Shown here in pieces: positions 1 to 8,061 of a stretch of 64,000 nucleotides of DNA (positions within the stretch are counted from its first letter, which is position 1; every line of letters begins with the position of its first letter). The DNA is from Flammeovirga pacifica (GTDB taxonomy: Bacteria > Bacteroidota > Bacteroidia > Cytophagales > Flammeovirgaceae). The notes under the pieces were generated by a model that worked only from the letters and a program-made list of their open reading frames with translations, did no database searches and was not told the origin of the DNA. The translations under genes and the position numbers were made by a program. The stretch covers positions 4,120,045 through 4,184,044 of the forward strand of contig NZ_JRYR02000001.1 of NCBI RefSeq assembly GCF_000807855.2, written 5' to 3'.

Positions 1-259
1 TGTTTGTGCTTTAACTTTTTTGTTATGTTTTCCTGAGGATTCTGTATGGTAATTTCTTTTTCCTTCTATTTTGTAAGTAGAATTATTTGATGATTGAGGG
101 GTTGCTTTTGCCTTTTTCTTTTCTTTGTCTATCCTGTTTGTGCTCCTTATTAACTTTTTTGTTATGTTTTCCTGAGGATTCTGTATGGTAATTTCTTTTT
201 CCTTCTATTTTGTAAGTAGAATTATTTGATGATTGAGGGGTTGCTTTTGCCTTTTTCTT
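1..259. repeat. imperfect tandem duplication, period 139 bp
   Basis: Bases 11-120 recur almost exactly at 150-259, an offset of 139. The 10 bases before the block also recur (1-10 and 135-144) but at an offset of 134, because the right copy carries five extra bases (cctta, 145-149). The left copy touches the window edge, so further copies may lie outside. The duplication falls in the 3' part of the secreted-protein gene on the minus strand. Its period is not a multiple of three, so it shifts the reading frame. Confidence 0.9.
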
Positions 260-529
260 GTTACCTGAGCCTTTTTTATCTTGATGTATTACAGCTTCTC
301 TTTGTTTTTTAGTGTTGCCTCTTTGTTGGTAGGAATTACTATTGCTTTTTTTTGTTCTATTTTTCTTTTTATTGCTTTTATAGCTTTTGACATCTTTATT
401 ATGCTCTTTAGGATGGTTGGTGTGATCCGTTCTTTTTTGGGCATATGTGTTCTGAATGCATAGAAGAAAGAAAAGTCCAATGCAAAGAAGCAATTTTTTT
501 AGCGTTATGTCAGATATTCTATTAACCAT
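83..529 (-). CDS. basic, low-complexity secreted protein, C-terminus altered by tandem duplication
   Basis: I do not recognise a family. The start at 529 opens with a hydrophobic stretch ending in NTYAQ, a typical Bacteroidota signal peptide; an ATG at 586 would put 19 odd residues before it. The mature part is rich in Lys, Asn, Ser, Gln and His with no evident domain, so it may be an extracytoplasmic polycation or a disordered linker. The start overlaps the 3' end of the TSUP exporter gene by 25 bp, suggesting co-transcription. Both copies of the repeat can encode the same peptide, but the 139-bp period moves the second copy into another frame and a stop comes 12 codons later. The present C-terminus is therefore probably a recent accident or one state of a variable locus. 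Confidence 0.5.
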   Translation of the reverse strand: MVNRISDITLKKLLLCIGLFFLLCIQNTYAQKRTDHTNHPKEHNKDVKSYKSNKKKNRTKKSNSNSYQQRGNTKKQREAVIHQDKKGSGNKKKAKATPQSSNNSTYKIEGKRNYHTESSGKHNKKVNKEHKQDRQRKEKGKSNPSIIK

Positions 530-1308
530 GTGTGTATTCCAAACATTCTTATAATCGAAATCAATACCATAGATACAAGGAGCCATTTAATAAATTGATT
601 GACCTTGTCTGACTTCGATGCTATTTTACCTGCAAACCATGTGCCTATCACTTGACCTAATGCTAATAATATAGCAGCAACCCATGCAACTTGCCCTTTA
701 AAGATGAATACAAGAAAAACAGGTAGAGTGTAAGCAGCAATAATGAGCATTTTAATAGCGTTCGCTCTAATTAACGTCATTTTACCTAAATTAGAAACAC
801 CTACAAGAATCATAATGCCTATACCTGCTTGTATAAACCCACCATAAAAACCAATACAGAAAAAGATAATATTATCTCTCCAAAAAGTATATTGAGGTTT
901 TTGCGATGCACTTATTTGAAAGTTTCCACTATTTTTATTTTCATTTAAAATAGGATATAACATTAAGAGCATTAAGCTGCCAATAATATACTGTAGTGTT
1001 TTTTCATCGATATCCGAAACAGTAAATGCACCTACTATTGCTCCAACTAATGAAGGAATGACATACTTCATAGAAGATGAGATGTCTAATAAGTTACTTT
1101 TCTTAAAAGTATATGCACCAGTGACATTTTGAAATAAAATGCCCAATCTATTCGTGCCATTGGCTAAGCCGACGGGCATTCCAATAAACATTAATAGAGA
1201 TAGTGTAAAAAGTGAGCCTCCACCCGCTAAAGTGTTTACAATTCCGGCTATTATTCCAGTAGTAATGTAGGCAATGAGTAATAATGGGTCTAAAGAATGG
1301 TAATCCAT
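505..1308 (-). CDS. TSUP (TauE/SafE) family membrane transporter
   Basis: A 267-residue polytopic membrane protein with about eight hydrophobic segments. The first helix pair carries the TSUP signature (GIVNTLAGGGSLFTL, about residues 22-36), and a related half-repeat (GFYGGFIQAGIGIMILV) occurs near residue 155. This internal duplication is typical of the family. Members export sulfite, sulfoacetate or related organosulfur anions, but the substrate cannot be read from the sequence. The length is normal for the family. It is divergent from serS across about 100 bp and overlaps the downstream secreted-protein gene. Confidence 0.85.
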   Translation of the reverse strand: MDYHSLDPLLLIAYITTGIIAGIVNTLAGGGSLFTLSLLMFIGMPVGLANGTNRLGILFQNVTGAYTFKKSNLLDISSSMKYVIPSLVGAIVGAFTVSDIDEKTLQYIIGSLMLLMLYPILNENKNSGNFQISASQKPQYTFWRDNIIFFCIGFYGGFIQAGIGIMILVGVSNLGKMTLIRANAIKMLIIAAYTLPVFLVFIFKGQVAWVAAILLALGQVIGTWFAGKIASKSDKVNQFIKWLLVSMVLISIIRMFGIHTWLIEYLT

Positions 1309-1373
1309 GGATAGTTTTTAGGATAAATCTTTATTTAAGAAATATTTAGTGAGTAAGCCTACTAAAAGTTAAC

Positions 1374-1381
1374 TATATTTG
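1374..1381 (+). promoter_or_regulatory. -7 element of the serS promoter
   Basis: TATATTTG matches the Bacteroidota -7 consensus TAnnTTTG and lies 30 bp before the serS ATG. I see no good TTG at the -33 position, so the upstream half is weak. Confidence 0.45.
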
Positions 1382-1410
1382 TGGCTGAAATTCAAATAAA
1401 TTAGCCAAAA

Positions 1411-2685
1411 ATGTTATTAGTTTCATATATATCAGAAAATAAACTAGAAGTAATCCAAGGATTACAGAAAAGATATATCGAAAATGCTGAAGAAATAGTA
1501 GAAGAGATTCTAACTATGGATGCCGAAAGACGTCAATCTCAAAAGGATAGAGATGATGCTTTGGCAGAAGCAAATAAATCTGCTAAAGAAATTGGTATGC
1601 TGATGAAATCAGGCCAAAAAGAAGAAGCAGAAAAAGCAAAAGCCTCTGCTTCAGAAAACAAGCAGAAAGCCAAGGAACTAAGTGCAAAGGTAACTGAAAT
1701 CGAAGAAGAGCTACAAAATAAATTATATCACATCCCTAATATTCCACATCCATCAGTACCTATGGGTAAATCAGATGAGGAAAATGAAGTGATGTATGAG
1801 AAAGGTGAAAAGCCTCAACTGGCTGATGGTTCAAAACCACACTGGGACCTCATAGAACAATATGATATTATTGATTTTGAGTTAGGAAATAAAGTATCTG
1901 GGGCAGGTTTTCCATTCTATAAAGGTAAAGGAGCTCGTATGCAAAGAGCTCTGGTCAGCTTTTTCTTAGACGAAGCGGTTGCTGCAGGTTATTTAGAAAT
2001 CCAACCTCCGATTGTTATCAATGAAGCTTCTGGTTATGGTACAGGACAATTGCCTGACAAAGAAGGTCAGATGTACTTCATGGAAGCAGATAAACTTTAT
2101 ATGATTCCAACGGCAGAAGTTCCGATTACGAATATGTATAGAGGTGATTTATTACAAGAAAATGAATTACCAAAGAAAATGGCAGGGCATACACCTTGTT
2201 TCCGTCGTGAAGCGGGGTCTTGGGGAGCTCATGTAAGAGGTTTAAATAGATTGCATCAATTTGATAAGGTGGAGATTGTAGAAATACAAAAGCCATCGGA
2301 ATCTGCTAATGCTCATGAAAGAATGGTGAAGCATGTAGAGATGTTATTGGAAAAACTAGGTCTTCCTTACCGCAGATTACTTCTTTGTAGTGGTGATTTA
2401 AGTGTAAATGCTAACCTTTGTTTTGACTTAGAAGTATACTCTGGAGCGCAAGAAAGATGGTTAGAGGTTTCTTCAATTAGTAACTTTGGAAATTATCAAG
2501 CAAACCGTTTGAAATTAAGATACAGAGATAATCATAAGAAGACTCAACTATTGCATACTTTAAATGGTTCAGCACTAGCTTTACCAAGAGTTTTAGCTGC
2601 AATTCTTGAAAATAATCAGACAGAAAAAGGCATTTTAGTACCTAAAGTACTTCAAAAATACACTGGTTTCGATATAATTGACTGA
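1411..2685 (+). CDS. serS: seryl-tRNA synthetase
   Basis: Class II aminoacyl-tRNA synthetase that charges tRNA-Ser in the cytoplasm. Residues about 25-110 form the charged helical-hairpin arm that grips the tRNA long variable arm. Motif 2 is seen as CFRREAGSWGAHVRGL followed by HQFDKVE. The serine and ATP pocket follows (DLEVYSGAQERWLEVSSISN, then NYQANRLKLRYR), and motif 3 is near the C-terminus (LNGSALALPRVLAAILEN). The length of 424 residues is normal. It stands alone, with a separate promoter before rpsT downstream. Confidence 0.97.
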   Translation: MLLVSYISENKLEVIQGLQKRYIENAEEIVEEILTMDAERRQSQKDRDDALAEANKSAKEIGMLMKSGQKEEAEKAKASASENKQKAKELSAKVTEIEEELQNKLYHIPNIPHPSVPMGKSDEENEVMYEKGEKPQLADGSKPHWDLIEQYDIIDFELGNKVSGAGFPFYKGKGARMQRALVSFFLDEAVAAGYLEIQPPIVINEASGYGTGQLPDKEGQMYFMEADKLYMIPTAEVPITNMYRGDLLQENELPKKMAGHTPCFRREAGSWGAHVRGLNRLHQFDKVEIVEIQKPSESANAHERMVKHVEMLLEKLGLPYRRLLLCSGDLSVNANLCFDLEVYSGAQERWLEVSSISNFGNYQANRLKLRYRDNHKKTQLLHTLNGSALALPRVLAAILENNQTEKGILVPKVLQKYTGFDIID

Positions 2686-2723
2686 TAGATAGTAATATTT
2701 ATCGTTGTTAACGTACCACACAC

Positions 2724-2754
2724 TTGTATTTTAAATTTAAATATAATATTTTTG
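2724..2754 (+). promoter_or_regulatory. Bacteroidota-type promoter for rpsT
   Basis: TTG at 2724-2726, a 20-bp spacer and TATTTTTG at 2747-2754 fit the -33/-7 consensus. Transcription would begin near 2760, giving a leader of about 65 nt before rpsT, long enough for autoregulation, although I could not identify a defined fold. Confidence 0.6.
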
Positions 2755-2824
2755 CATTCCGTTTGGGAGTGGTTTGTGAAAACACCTCTTAGACTTAATC
2801 TAGAATTTTAAATACAGATATATA

Positions 2825-3082
2825 ATGGCAAATCATAAGTCAGCTAAAAAAAGAATTCGTTCGAATGAGGCGAAGCGCTTGAGAAATAGATATCAACTTA
2901 AGACTACTCGTACATTTGTAAAGCGTTTACGTGAAACTAAAGATCACGGTGAAGCGCTTGAGTTGTACAAGAAAGTTGCTTCTATGATTGACAAGTTAGC
3001 TAAGCGTAACATCATTCATAACAAGAACGCAGCTAATAAAAAATCTAAATTAGCTAAGCACGTAAACAAACTTGCTGCTTAA
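2825..3082 (+). CDS. rpsT: 30S ribosomal protein S20
   Basis: An 85-residue, strongly basic protein opening with MANHKSAKKRIRSNEAKRL, the hallmark of bS20, with helical segments rich in Lys and Arg. bS20 binds 16S rRNA early in 30S assembly. It is monocistronic, flanked by its own promoter and a strong terminator. Codon choice (frequent CGT and AAG) looks more like a highly expressed gene than its neighbours. Confidence 0.98.
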   Translation: MANHKSAKKRIRSNEAKRLRNRYQLKTTRTFVKRLRETKDHGEALELYKKVASMIDKLAKRNIIHNKNAANKKSKLAKHVNKLAA

Positions 3083-3116
3083 TTTAGACTCACAACGATT
3101 TCGTTGAAAAACATTC

Positions 3117-3149
3117 AAGCCAAGATTATGAAATAATCTTGGCTTTTTT
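3117..3149 (+). terminator. rho-independent terminator of rpsT
   Basis: A 12-bp perfect stem (aagccaagatta / taatcttggctt) with a 5-base loop, followed by a T run. Confidence 0.9.
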
Positions 3150-3203
3150 CATTTTTGTACTATCAATCTAATTCATCATCTTCATGTGTAAAGAGTTTTA
3201 TAC

Positions 3204-4442
3204 ATGAAAACTCATTTTTTCATTATGTATTTCAAGCATTTTTTACTTTCGCTTAAACTGATCTTACTTTCATCAGTAATTTTTGGGCAAACTGTAGATT
3301 TTTTAAAAGCAGATACTACAGATACGAATAAGACTTACCCTAGACATATTTTTGGTCAGACCAAGTTTCATTTTGGTGGTCACTTTTCTACGGGTGTGGA
3401 CGGACTCGAAGAAGTAGAAAACAACTATTTTAGTGCAATGGAACTAAGAGTTGGTTGGAAAGGCTATGGTAGAAAGAAATGGCAAAAATTGATGGGTTAT
3501 CCTAGTTATGGTTTTGGACTTTATCAAGCTACATTTTTTCCTGAAGCTAATATTTTAGGTAGTCCATCTGCTGTTTATGGTTTCTTTAATGCTCCTTTTA
3601 AAAGGTATAATAAATGGAGTCTTAATTATGATTTAGGCGTTGGATTGGCTTATGATTTCTTTGGTTATGATCCTAACAAAAATCCTGAACAAACTGCTAT
3701 TGGTAGTTACTTTAATGTTTACTTTACTGTTGCTATAGAAAGTGAATTTAAGTTATCTAGAAGATTAGATGCTACGGCAGGTTTTATGTTTACCCACTTT
3801 TCTAATGGTAGAACAAGAACGCCAAATAAAGGAGTTAATTTGTATGGTATAGATATGGGATTAAAGTATAATTTTAATTCTTATGTACCTAAAAAAGGAG
3901 GGCGACATCTGACAAAGGGTCAAGACCCAAGACCTAAATATATAGATCATACATTACCTGAGTTTAAGCCATTCTATGAGTACTATGTGTTTGCTGCCGG
4001 TGGTTGGAGTACTTCTCCATATGATATAGAAAATAGAGAATTGTATTATGGTGTTGCAACAATTGCTTTTGATGTTGCTAGACATTATTCTCATAAAGGT
4101 AAGTTTGGAGTTGGTGTAGATGTATTTAGAGACGGATCATTGGTAGAGGAGTATCAAAATAAACCAGAGTATAAAGATGGTGTACCTGAGAGTAGACTGT
4201 GGTACCCTGGTATACATGTATCACATGAATTATTGATTCATCGATTCACTTTAGTGACACAAGTAGGTGTACCTTTAATTAATGTAGAAGGCCGAGGAGG
4301 TTGGTATGCAAGAGTAGGTGGTCGTTATGATGTTACTCGTAAAGTCTTTGCTCATTTAGCTTTAAAGACGCCGGGAGGCTTTATAGCTGACTTTGTAGAG
4401 TGGGGAGTAGGTTTCAGGATGTTTGGAAAAGAAAGAGGTTAA
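3204..4442 (+). CDS. PagL-like outer-membrane acyloxyacyl hydrolase family protein
   Basis: A signal peptide (residues 1-29, ending IFGQ; a second Met at residue 8 is possible) precedes a beta-barrel-like chain rich in Tyr, Gly and Phe. Residues 191-215 read like the PagL active-site strand, with His198-Phe-Ser200-Asn matching the catalytic His-x-Ser. PagL enzymes remove the 3-O-acyl chain of lipid A in the outer membrane. At 412 residues it is much longer than classical PagL (about 150-170 mature). A second half from about residue 240 looks like further barrel or an internal repeat. The Glu expected about 12 residues after the Ser is Asn212 by simple spacing, so activity is uncertain. It converges on the radical SAM gene, and the two stop codons overlap. 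Confidence 0.65.
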   Translation: MKTHFFIMYFKHFLLSLKLILLSSVIFGQTVDFLKADTTDTNKTYPRHIFGQTKFHFGGHFSTGVDGLEEVENNYFSAMELRVGWKGYGRKKWQKLMGYPSYGFGLYQATFFPEANILGSPSAVYGFFNAPFKRYNKWSLNYDLGVGLAYDFFGYDPNKNPEQTAIGSYFNVYFTVAIESEFKLSRRLDATAGFMFTHFSNGRTRTPNKGVNLYGIDMGLKYNFNSYVPKKGGRHLTKGQDPRPKYIDHTLPEFKPFYEYYVFAAGGWSTSPYDIENRELYYGVATIAFDVARHYSHKGKFGVGVDVFRDGSLVEEYQNKPEYKDGVPESRLWYPGIHVSHELLIHRFTLVTQVGVPLINVEGRGGWYARVGGRYDVTRKVFAHLALKTPGGFIADFVEWGVGFRMFGKERG

Positions 4443-5410
4443 AATAGAGATTTCCAAGTGCCTTTCCACCAATTATATTTTATAGTACTAGAAAGGGACT
4501 TCCAAAAATACTTATTAATATTTACGCTAAACGATGGCTGCATATAGCAGTTGATTGTACAAGCGTTACATTCAGGTAATCGTCCTTCTTTAGGAATGAT
4601 TGCCTGAATTTTTTTTGAGGTATACAATGTATAAAGTTGATTATTTATCGGGAAATGGTCTTTACCTAGATGATAACAGGGTAATATCAATTCATTTTTT
4701 GGAGAGATTACAATACTGCTACTTGCTGCTTTACAAATAGGTTGATTGATGTTATTGCCTCCATCTAATCTAAGATCTATAAGTGCATCATTGAGAAAAA
4801 TATATTTCTTTTTACCCCAAAGTTTGAGTTGCTCTAATTCTTTTTTTTGTAGATGATCACCAATATTATCGTATTCAAATATTGGATTTAACAGTAGTAC
4901 TAAATTATTTGGCTTAGATATATTTTGATATACTTTTTCAATATCACTTAGATTATCTGGCATAACCGTAAAAAGTATATCAGGTCTCTCGCCTATTGAT
5001 TTAGCGAGTTCGATAGATTCCATTACTTTATCGTAGCACTCGACACCTCTTCCTTTATCGTGAGTAGTTTTATCATAACTGTCTAAACTAAAATGAAGCA
5101 TATCAATTAACCCTTTTAGTTGATGTGCTCTTTTGGGATATAATAGAGCATTTGTAGTGACAGTGGTAATGAATCCATAACTTTTAGCAAGAGATAAAAG
5201 CTGATGTAGTTGTTGATGAAGTAAGGGTTCTCCTCCTGTGAAATCAATAACCTTTACCCCTAGTTTTTTGAGGTCTTTAAAATTGGCTTCAGCATTTTCT
5301 AAAGAAACATAAGGTGATGGTTTCTCCCATATATCACAAAAATGACATTTAGCATTACACCTGTAGGTAACGTAGTAATTGCAAAGTACAGGGTGGGAAA
5401 TGAGACGCAT
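4439..5410 (-). CDS. radical SAM enzyme with SPASM-like C-terminal Cys cluster
   Basis: Residues 18-25 hold the radical SAM motif CNAKCHFC, which binds the 4Fe-4S cluster that cleaves S-adenosylmethionine. DFTGGEPLLH (near residue 57) is the SAM-binding GGE motif. The C-terminal 100 residues carry Cys near positions 227, 244 and 283-291 (ECNACTINC), a layout like SPASM or twitch auxiliary clusters. Such enzymes modify peptides, heme precursors or other small molecules. No peptide substrate or partner lies next to it, so the substrate is unknown. The start ATG is 9 bases before a conserved-looking HPVLCNYYVTYRC opening. Confidence 0.8.
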   Translation of the reverse strand: MRLISHPVLCNYYVTYRCNAKCHFCDIWEKPSPYVSLENAEANFKDLKKLGVKVIDFTGGEPLLHQQLHQLLSLAKSYGFITTVTTNALLYPKRAHQLKGLIDMLHFSLDSYDKTTHDKGRGVECYDKVMESIELAKSIGERPDILFTVMPDNLSDIEKVYQNISKPNNLVLLLNPIFEYDNIGDHLQKKELEQLKLWGKKKYIFLNDALIDLRLDGGNNINQPICKAASSSIVISPKNELILPCYHLGKDHFPINNQLYTLYTSKKIQAIIPKEGRLPECNACTINCYMQPSFSVNINKYFWKSLSSTIKYNWWKGTWKSLF

Positions 5411-5425
5411 TGTTAATGAATAGGT

Positions 5426-5592
5426 TAAGTAATAGGTAATAGGGAGAGGGGTGCTCGTTATTTATCTAATTACTTAGTTGTTTGATGTATTATTAGTTTG
5501 GTAAAAACAGTAATTACTTTTTATAAAAAAGGTAGTAGGTATAAAAGTCTCTTGAAAAAAACGATTACCTACTACCTATTAGTTATTACTTA
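5426..5592. repeat. nested inverted repeats between two minus-strand genes
   Basis: An outer pair, 5426-5442 and 5576-5592, matches as an inverted repeat at 15 of 17 positions. Inside, 5530-5541 and 5566-5577 form a perfect 12-bp inverted repeat (aggtagtaggta) with a 24-base loop. The sequence is built from ggtaat/ggtagt-like words. It could be a REP/MITE-like element or a terminator of the acyltransferase gene, whose stop is at 5594. I saw no second copy in the window. Confidence 0.55.
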
Positions 5593-5593
5593 T

Positions 5594-6226
5594 CTATATT
5601 TCTTTTGCTGGCATGCCAAATACAGTTGTATTAGGTTTTACTTCCATCATTACTAAAGAACCAGGACCAATTTGCGATCCTTCGCCTACAATAACATTAG
5701 GAGCAATAATAGCCCCTGACCCAATATGAGCTCCTCTGCCTATTTGTGCTCCCGCACCAATAATAGCACCAGAACCTACAGTAACCATTTCGTCCATTTG
5801 GACATCATGTTCTAAAACGGCGTTAGAGTGTACGATACAATGATCGGCCATTTTAACATCAGAGCCAATTCTTGCTCCAGCATTCAAAAAGTTACCGTAA
5901 CCAATAAATGCAGATTCAGCGATACTTGAATCTTTATGAATAGCATTTATAGGCATCACTTTGCGGCGTTCTTTGACTACTTTAATCACACTTTGACGTG
6001 TATCTAACTCTTCAATAGCCACAAAAGCGTCGCATTTTTTACCAATATGTTTCAGGAAATCGTTGTTTGGAGCTCCCATCACAGTAACTTCGCTTATTTC
6101 AGCACCATGAAGTTCTTCATTGGCATCCAAGAAACAATAGACCATTATGCCTTGGCTTTTAAAGATGTCTAAAGCAGCTTTTCCTAAGCCACTAGCACCA
6201 ATAATGATAACTGGATTTAATTCCAT
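5594..6226 (-). CDS. NeuD-family sugar O-acyltransferase (left-handed beta-helix)
   Basis: A 210-residue protein. Residues 5-80 form a Rossmann-like N-terminal part (VIIIGASGLGKAALDI), the nucleotide-sugar or PglD-type domain. From about residue 95 a run of imperfect hexapeptide repeats (for example IGYGNFLNAGARIGSDVKMA) makes a left-handed beta-helix. It ends with PNTTVFGMPAKEI, typical of NeuD/PglD acetyltransferases. These transfer an acetyl group to an amino sugar during glycan synthesis. No other glycan gene is adjacent, so the acceptor is unknown. Confidence 0.85.
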   Translation of the reverse strand: MELNPVIIIGASGLGKAALDIFKSQGIMVYCFLDANEELHGAEISEVTVMGAPNNDFLKHIGKKCDAFVAIEELDTRQSVIKVVKERRKVMPINAIHKDSSIAESAFIGYGNFLNAGARIGSDVKMADHCIVHSNAVLEHDVQMDEMVTVGSGAIIGAGAQIGRGAHIGSGAIIAPNVIVGEGSQIGPGSLVMMEVKPNTTVFGMPAKEI

Positions 6227-6293
6227 ATTTTAATTTAAGGATAATCGCTTAAAGAATATATTGATTTCAATATACACTAAAACATGTTCTTAT

Positions 6294-6325
6294 TTAAAAT
6301 AAAAACCTGAGATTGAACTCAGGTT
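6294..6325 (-). terminator. rho-independent terminator of proS
   Basis: An 8-bp stem (6304-6311 with 6318-6325). The minus-strand transcript then runs into U-rich sequence from the A-rich stretch at 6294-6305. Confidence 0.75.
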
Positions 6326-6331
6326 AATAAG

Positions 6332-6367
6332 AATGAGGCTGAATCACTTGTAGGAAACAGCCTCATT
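6332..6367 (-). terminator. second hairpin downstream of proS
   Basis: A 10-bp perfect stem (aatgaggctg at 6332-6341, cagcctcatt at 6358-6367) lies between the proS stop and the main terminator. There is no adjacent U run, so it may stabilise the 3' end instead of terminating. Confidence 0.5.
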
Positions 6368-6389
6368 TATATCATTTATAAAACGAGAA

Positions 6390-7865
6390 TTAATATGCTT
6401 TAGCAAAAAGCACACGTTGAGAAGAAGGGTTTCCTGTAAGGATACATTTACCATCTTCTTGTTCGTTATCTAAAGGAATACAACGAATTGTAGCTTTAGT
6501 TAATTCTTTAATTTTTTCTTCTGTTTCTGTTGTGCCATCCCAGTGAGCAGCAATGAATCCACCTTTGTTTTCTAAAAGGTCTTTAAACTCATCAAATGAT
6601 TCTGCTTTTGTGATATGGCTTTCTCTGTAATCTAAAGCTTTATTGAAGATGTTCGCTTGAATATCTTCAAGTAATTGCTGAATAGTTTCAACAACACCGT
6701 CTAATTGGTAAGTATTCTTCTCTTTTGTATCACGGCGAGCAATTTCAACAGTACCATTCTCTAAATCTCTCTGTCCCATTGCAACACGAACAGGAACACC
6801 TTTCAATTCCCAGTCTGCAAATTTGAAACCTGGACGTAAAGAGTCTCTATCATCAAATTTAACAGAGATACCTAAGTTTTGGAGTGTTTTCTGAATTGGT
6901 TTTACTTTCTCAGTAATAGCATCTAATTGTTCTTGACCTTTATAAATAGGTACAATAACAACTTGAATAGGAGCTAATTTTGGAGGAAGTACTAAACCTT
7001 CGTCATCAGAGTGAGCCATAATTAAAGCACCCATTAAACGAGTTGAAACACCCCAAGATGTACCCCATACGTGCTCTAATTTATTGTCTTTATCTGAGAA
7101 TTTTACATCAAATGCTTTGGCGAAGTTTTGACCTAAAAAGTGAGAAGTACCTGCTTGTAATGCCTTACCATCTTGCATCATAGCCTCAATACAAAAAGTA
7201 TCAACAGCACCAGCAAAACGTTCGTTGGCAGTTTTTACACCTTTTACAACAGGAACACCCATGAAGTTTTCAGCAAAATCAGCATACACTTCTAACATTT
7301 GTTTTGTTTCAGCAACTGCTTCAGATTTTGTAGCGTGAGCAGTATGACCTTCTTGCCATAAGAACTCAGAAGTTCTCAAGAAAAGACGAGTACGCATTTC
7401 CCAACGCATTACGTTAGCCCATTGGTTTACTAATAATGGAAGGTCTCTGTAAGATTGAATCCAGTTTTTGTAAGTACTCCAAATCACAGTTTCAGATGTA
7501 GGACGAACAATTAGTTCTTCATCTAATTTAGCTTCAGGATCTACAACAACGCCAGAACCATCATCAGCATTTTTTAAACGGTAGTGAGTAACTACAGCAC
7601 ACTCTTTGGCAAAACCATCCACGTGATCAGCCTCTTTGCTAAGGTATGATTTAGGAATAAGTAAAGGGAAATAAGCATTAGAATGTCCAGTATCTTTGAA
7701 CATTTTGTCCAATGTTTGTTGCATTTTTTCCCAGATTGCATAGCCGTAAGGTTTGATAACCATACAACCTCTAACAGCTGAATTTTCTGCTAAATCTGCT
7801 TTTTTTACTAACTCGTTGTACCACGCCGAGTAATCATCGCTTCTCTTCGGTAAGCCTTTTGCCAT
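6390..7865 (-). CDS. proS: prolyl-tRNA synthetase, eukaryote/archaeon-like short form
   Basis: A 491-residue class II synthetase that charges tRNA-Pro. It lacks the roughly 180-residue editing insertion of the E. coli type. Motif 2 reads [20 protein letters not shown], and the proline pocket loop [16 protein letters not shown] is near residue 240. The anticodon-binding domain starts around residue 300 ([11 protein letters not shown]). It ends in Tyr (VLFAKAY), as ProRS of this type do. The gene is monocistronic with its own terminator. Confidence 0.96.
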   Translation of the reverse strand: MAKGLPKRSDDYSAWYNELVKKADLAENSAVRGCMVIKPYGYAIWEKMQQTLDKMFKDTGHSNAYFPLLIPKSYLSKEADHVDGFAKECAVVTHYRLKNADDGSGVVVDPEAKLDEELIVRPTSETVIWSTYKNWIQSYRDLPLLVNQWANVMRWEMRTRLFLRTSEFLWQEGHTAHATKSEAVAETKQMLEVYADFAENFMGVPVVKGVKTANERFAGAVDTFCIEAMMQDGKALQAGTSHFLGQNFAKAFDVKFSDKDNKLEHVWGTSWGVSTRLMGALIMAHSDDEGLVLPPKLAPIQVVIVPIYKGQEQLDAITEKVKPIQKTLQNLGISVKFDDRDSLRPGFKFADWELKGVPVRVAMGQRDLENGTVEIARRDTKEKNTYQLDGVVETIQQLLEDIQANIFNKALDYRESHITKAESFDEFKDLLENKGGFIAAHWDGTTETEEKIKELTKATIRCIPLDNEQEDGKCILTGNPSSQRVLFAKAY

Positions 7866-8061
7866 GATAAATTTATTATCTGTAAATTGTTATAACCTTT
7901 CTTAATCCTCTTGAAAGCATAAAGTTAGGGATTGTTAGCTTAAAATTGTTATATTTGTAATGAAGCTAAACGCAACCTAATGATGCTTCGAATAAGAGGT
8001 TTGCAAATATAATAATTTTTTGACCTCATTTAGATTAAAAACCGATGTAACTACGTTTATT

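Noticed and set aside
281-463. 60-codon plus-strand frame with hydrophobic product
   Set aside because: It is the antisense image of the Lys/Asn-rich secreted protein; poly-Lys on one strand reads as Phe/Leu on the other.
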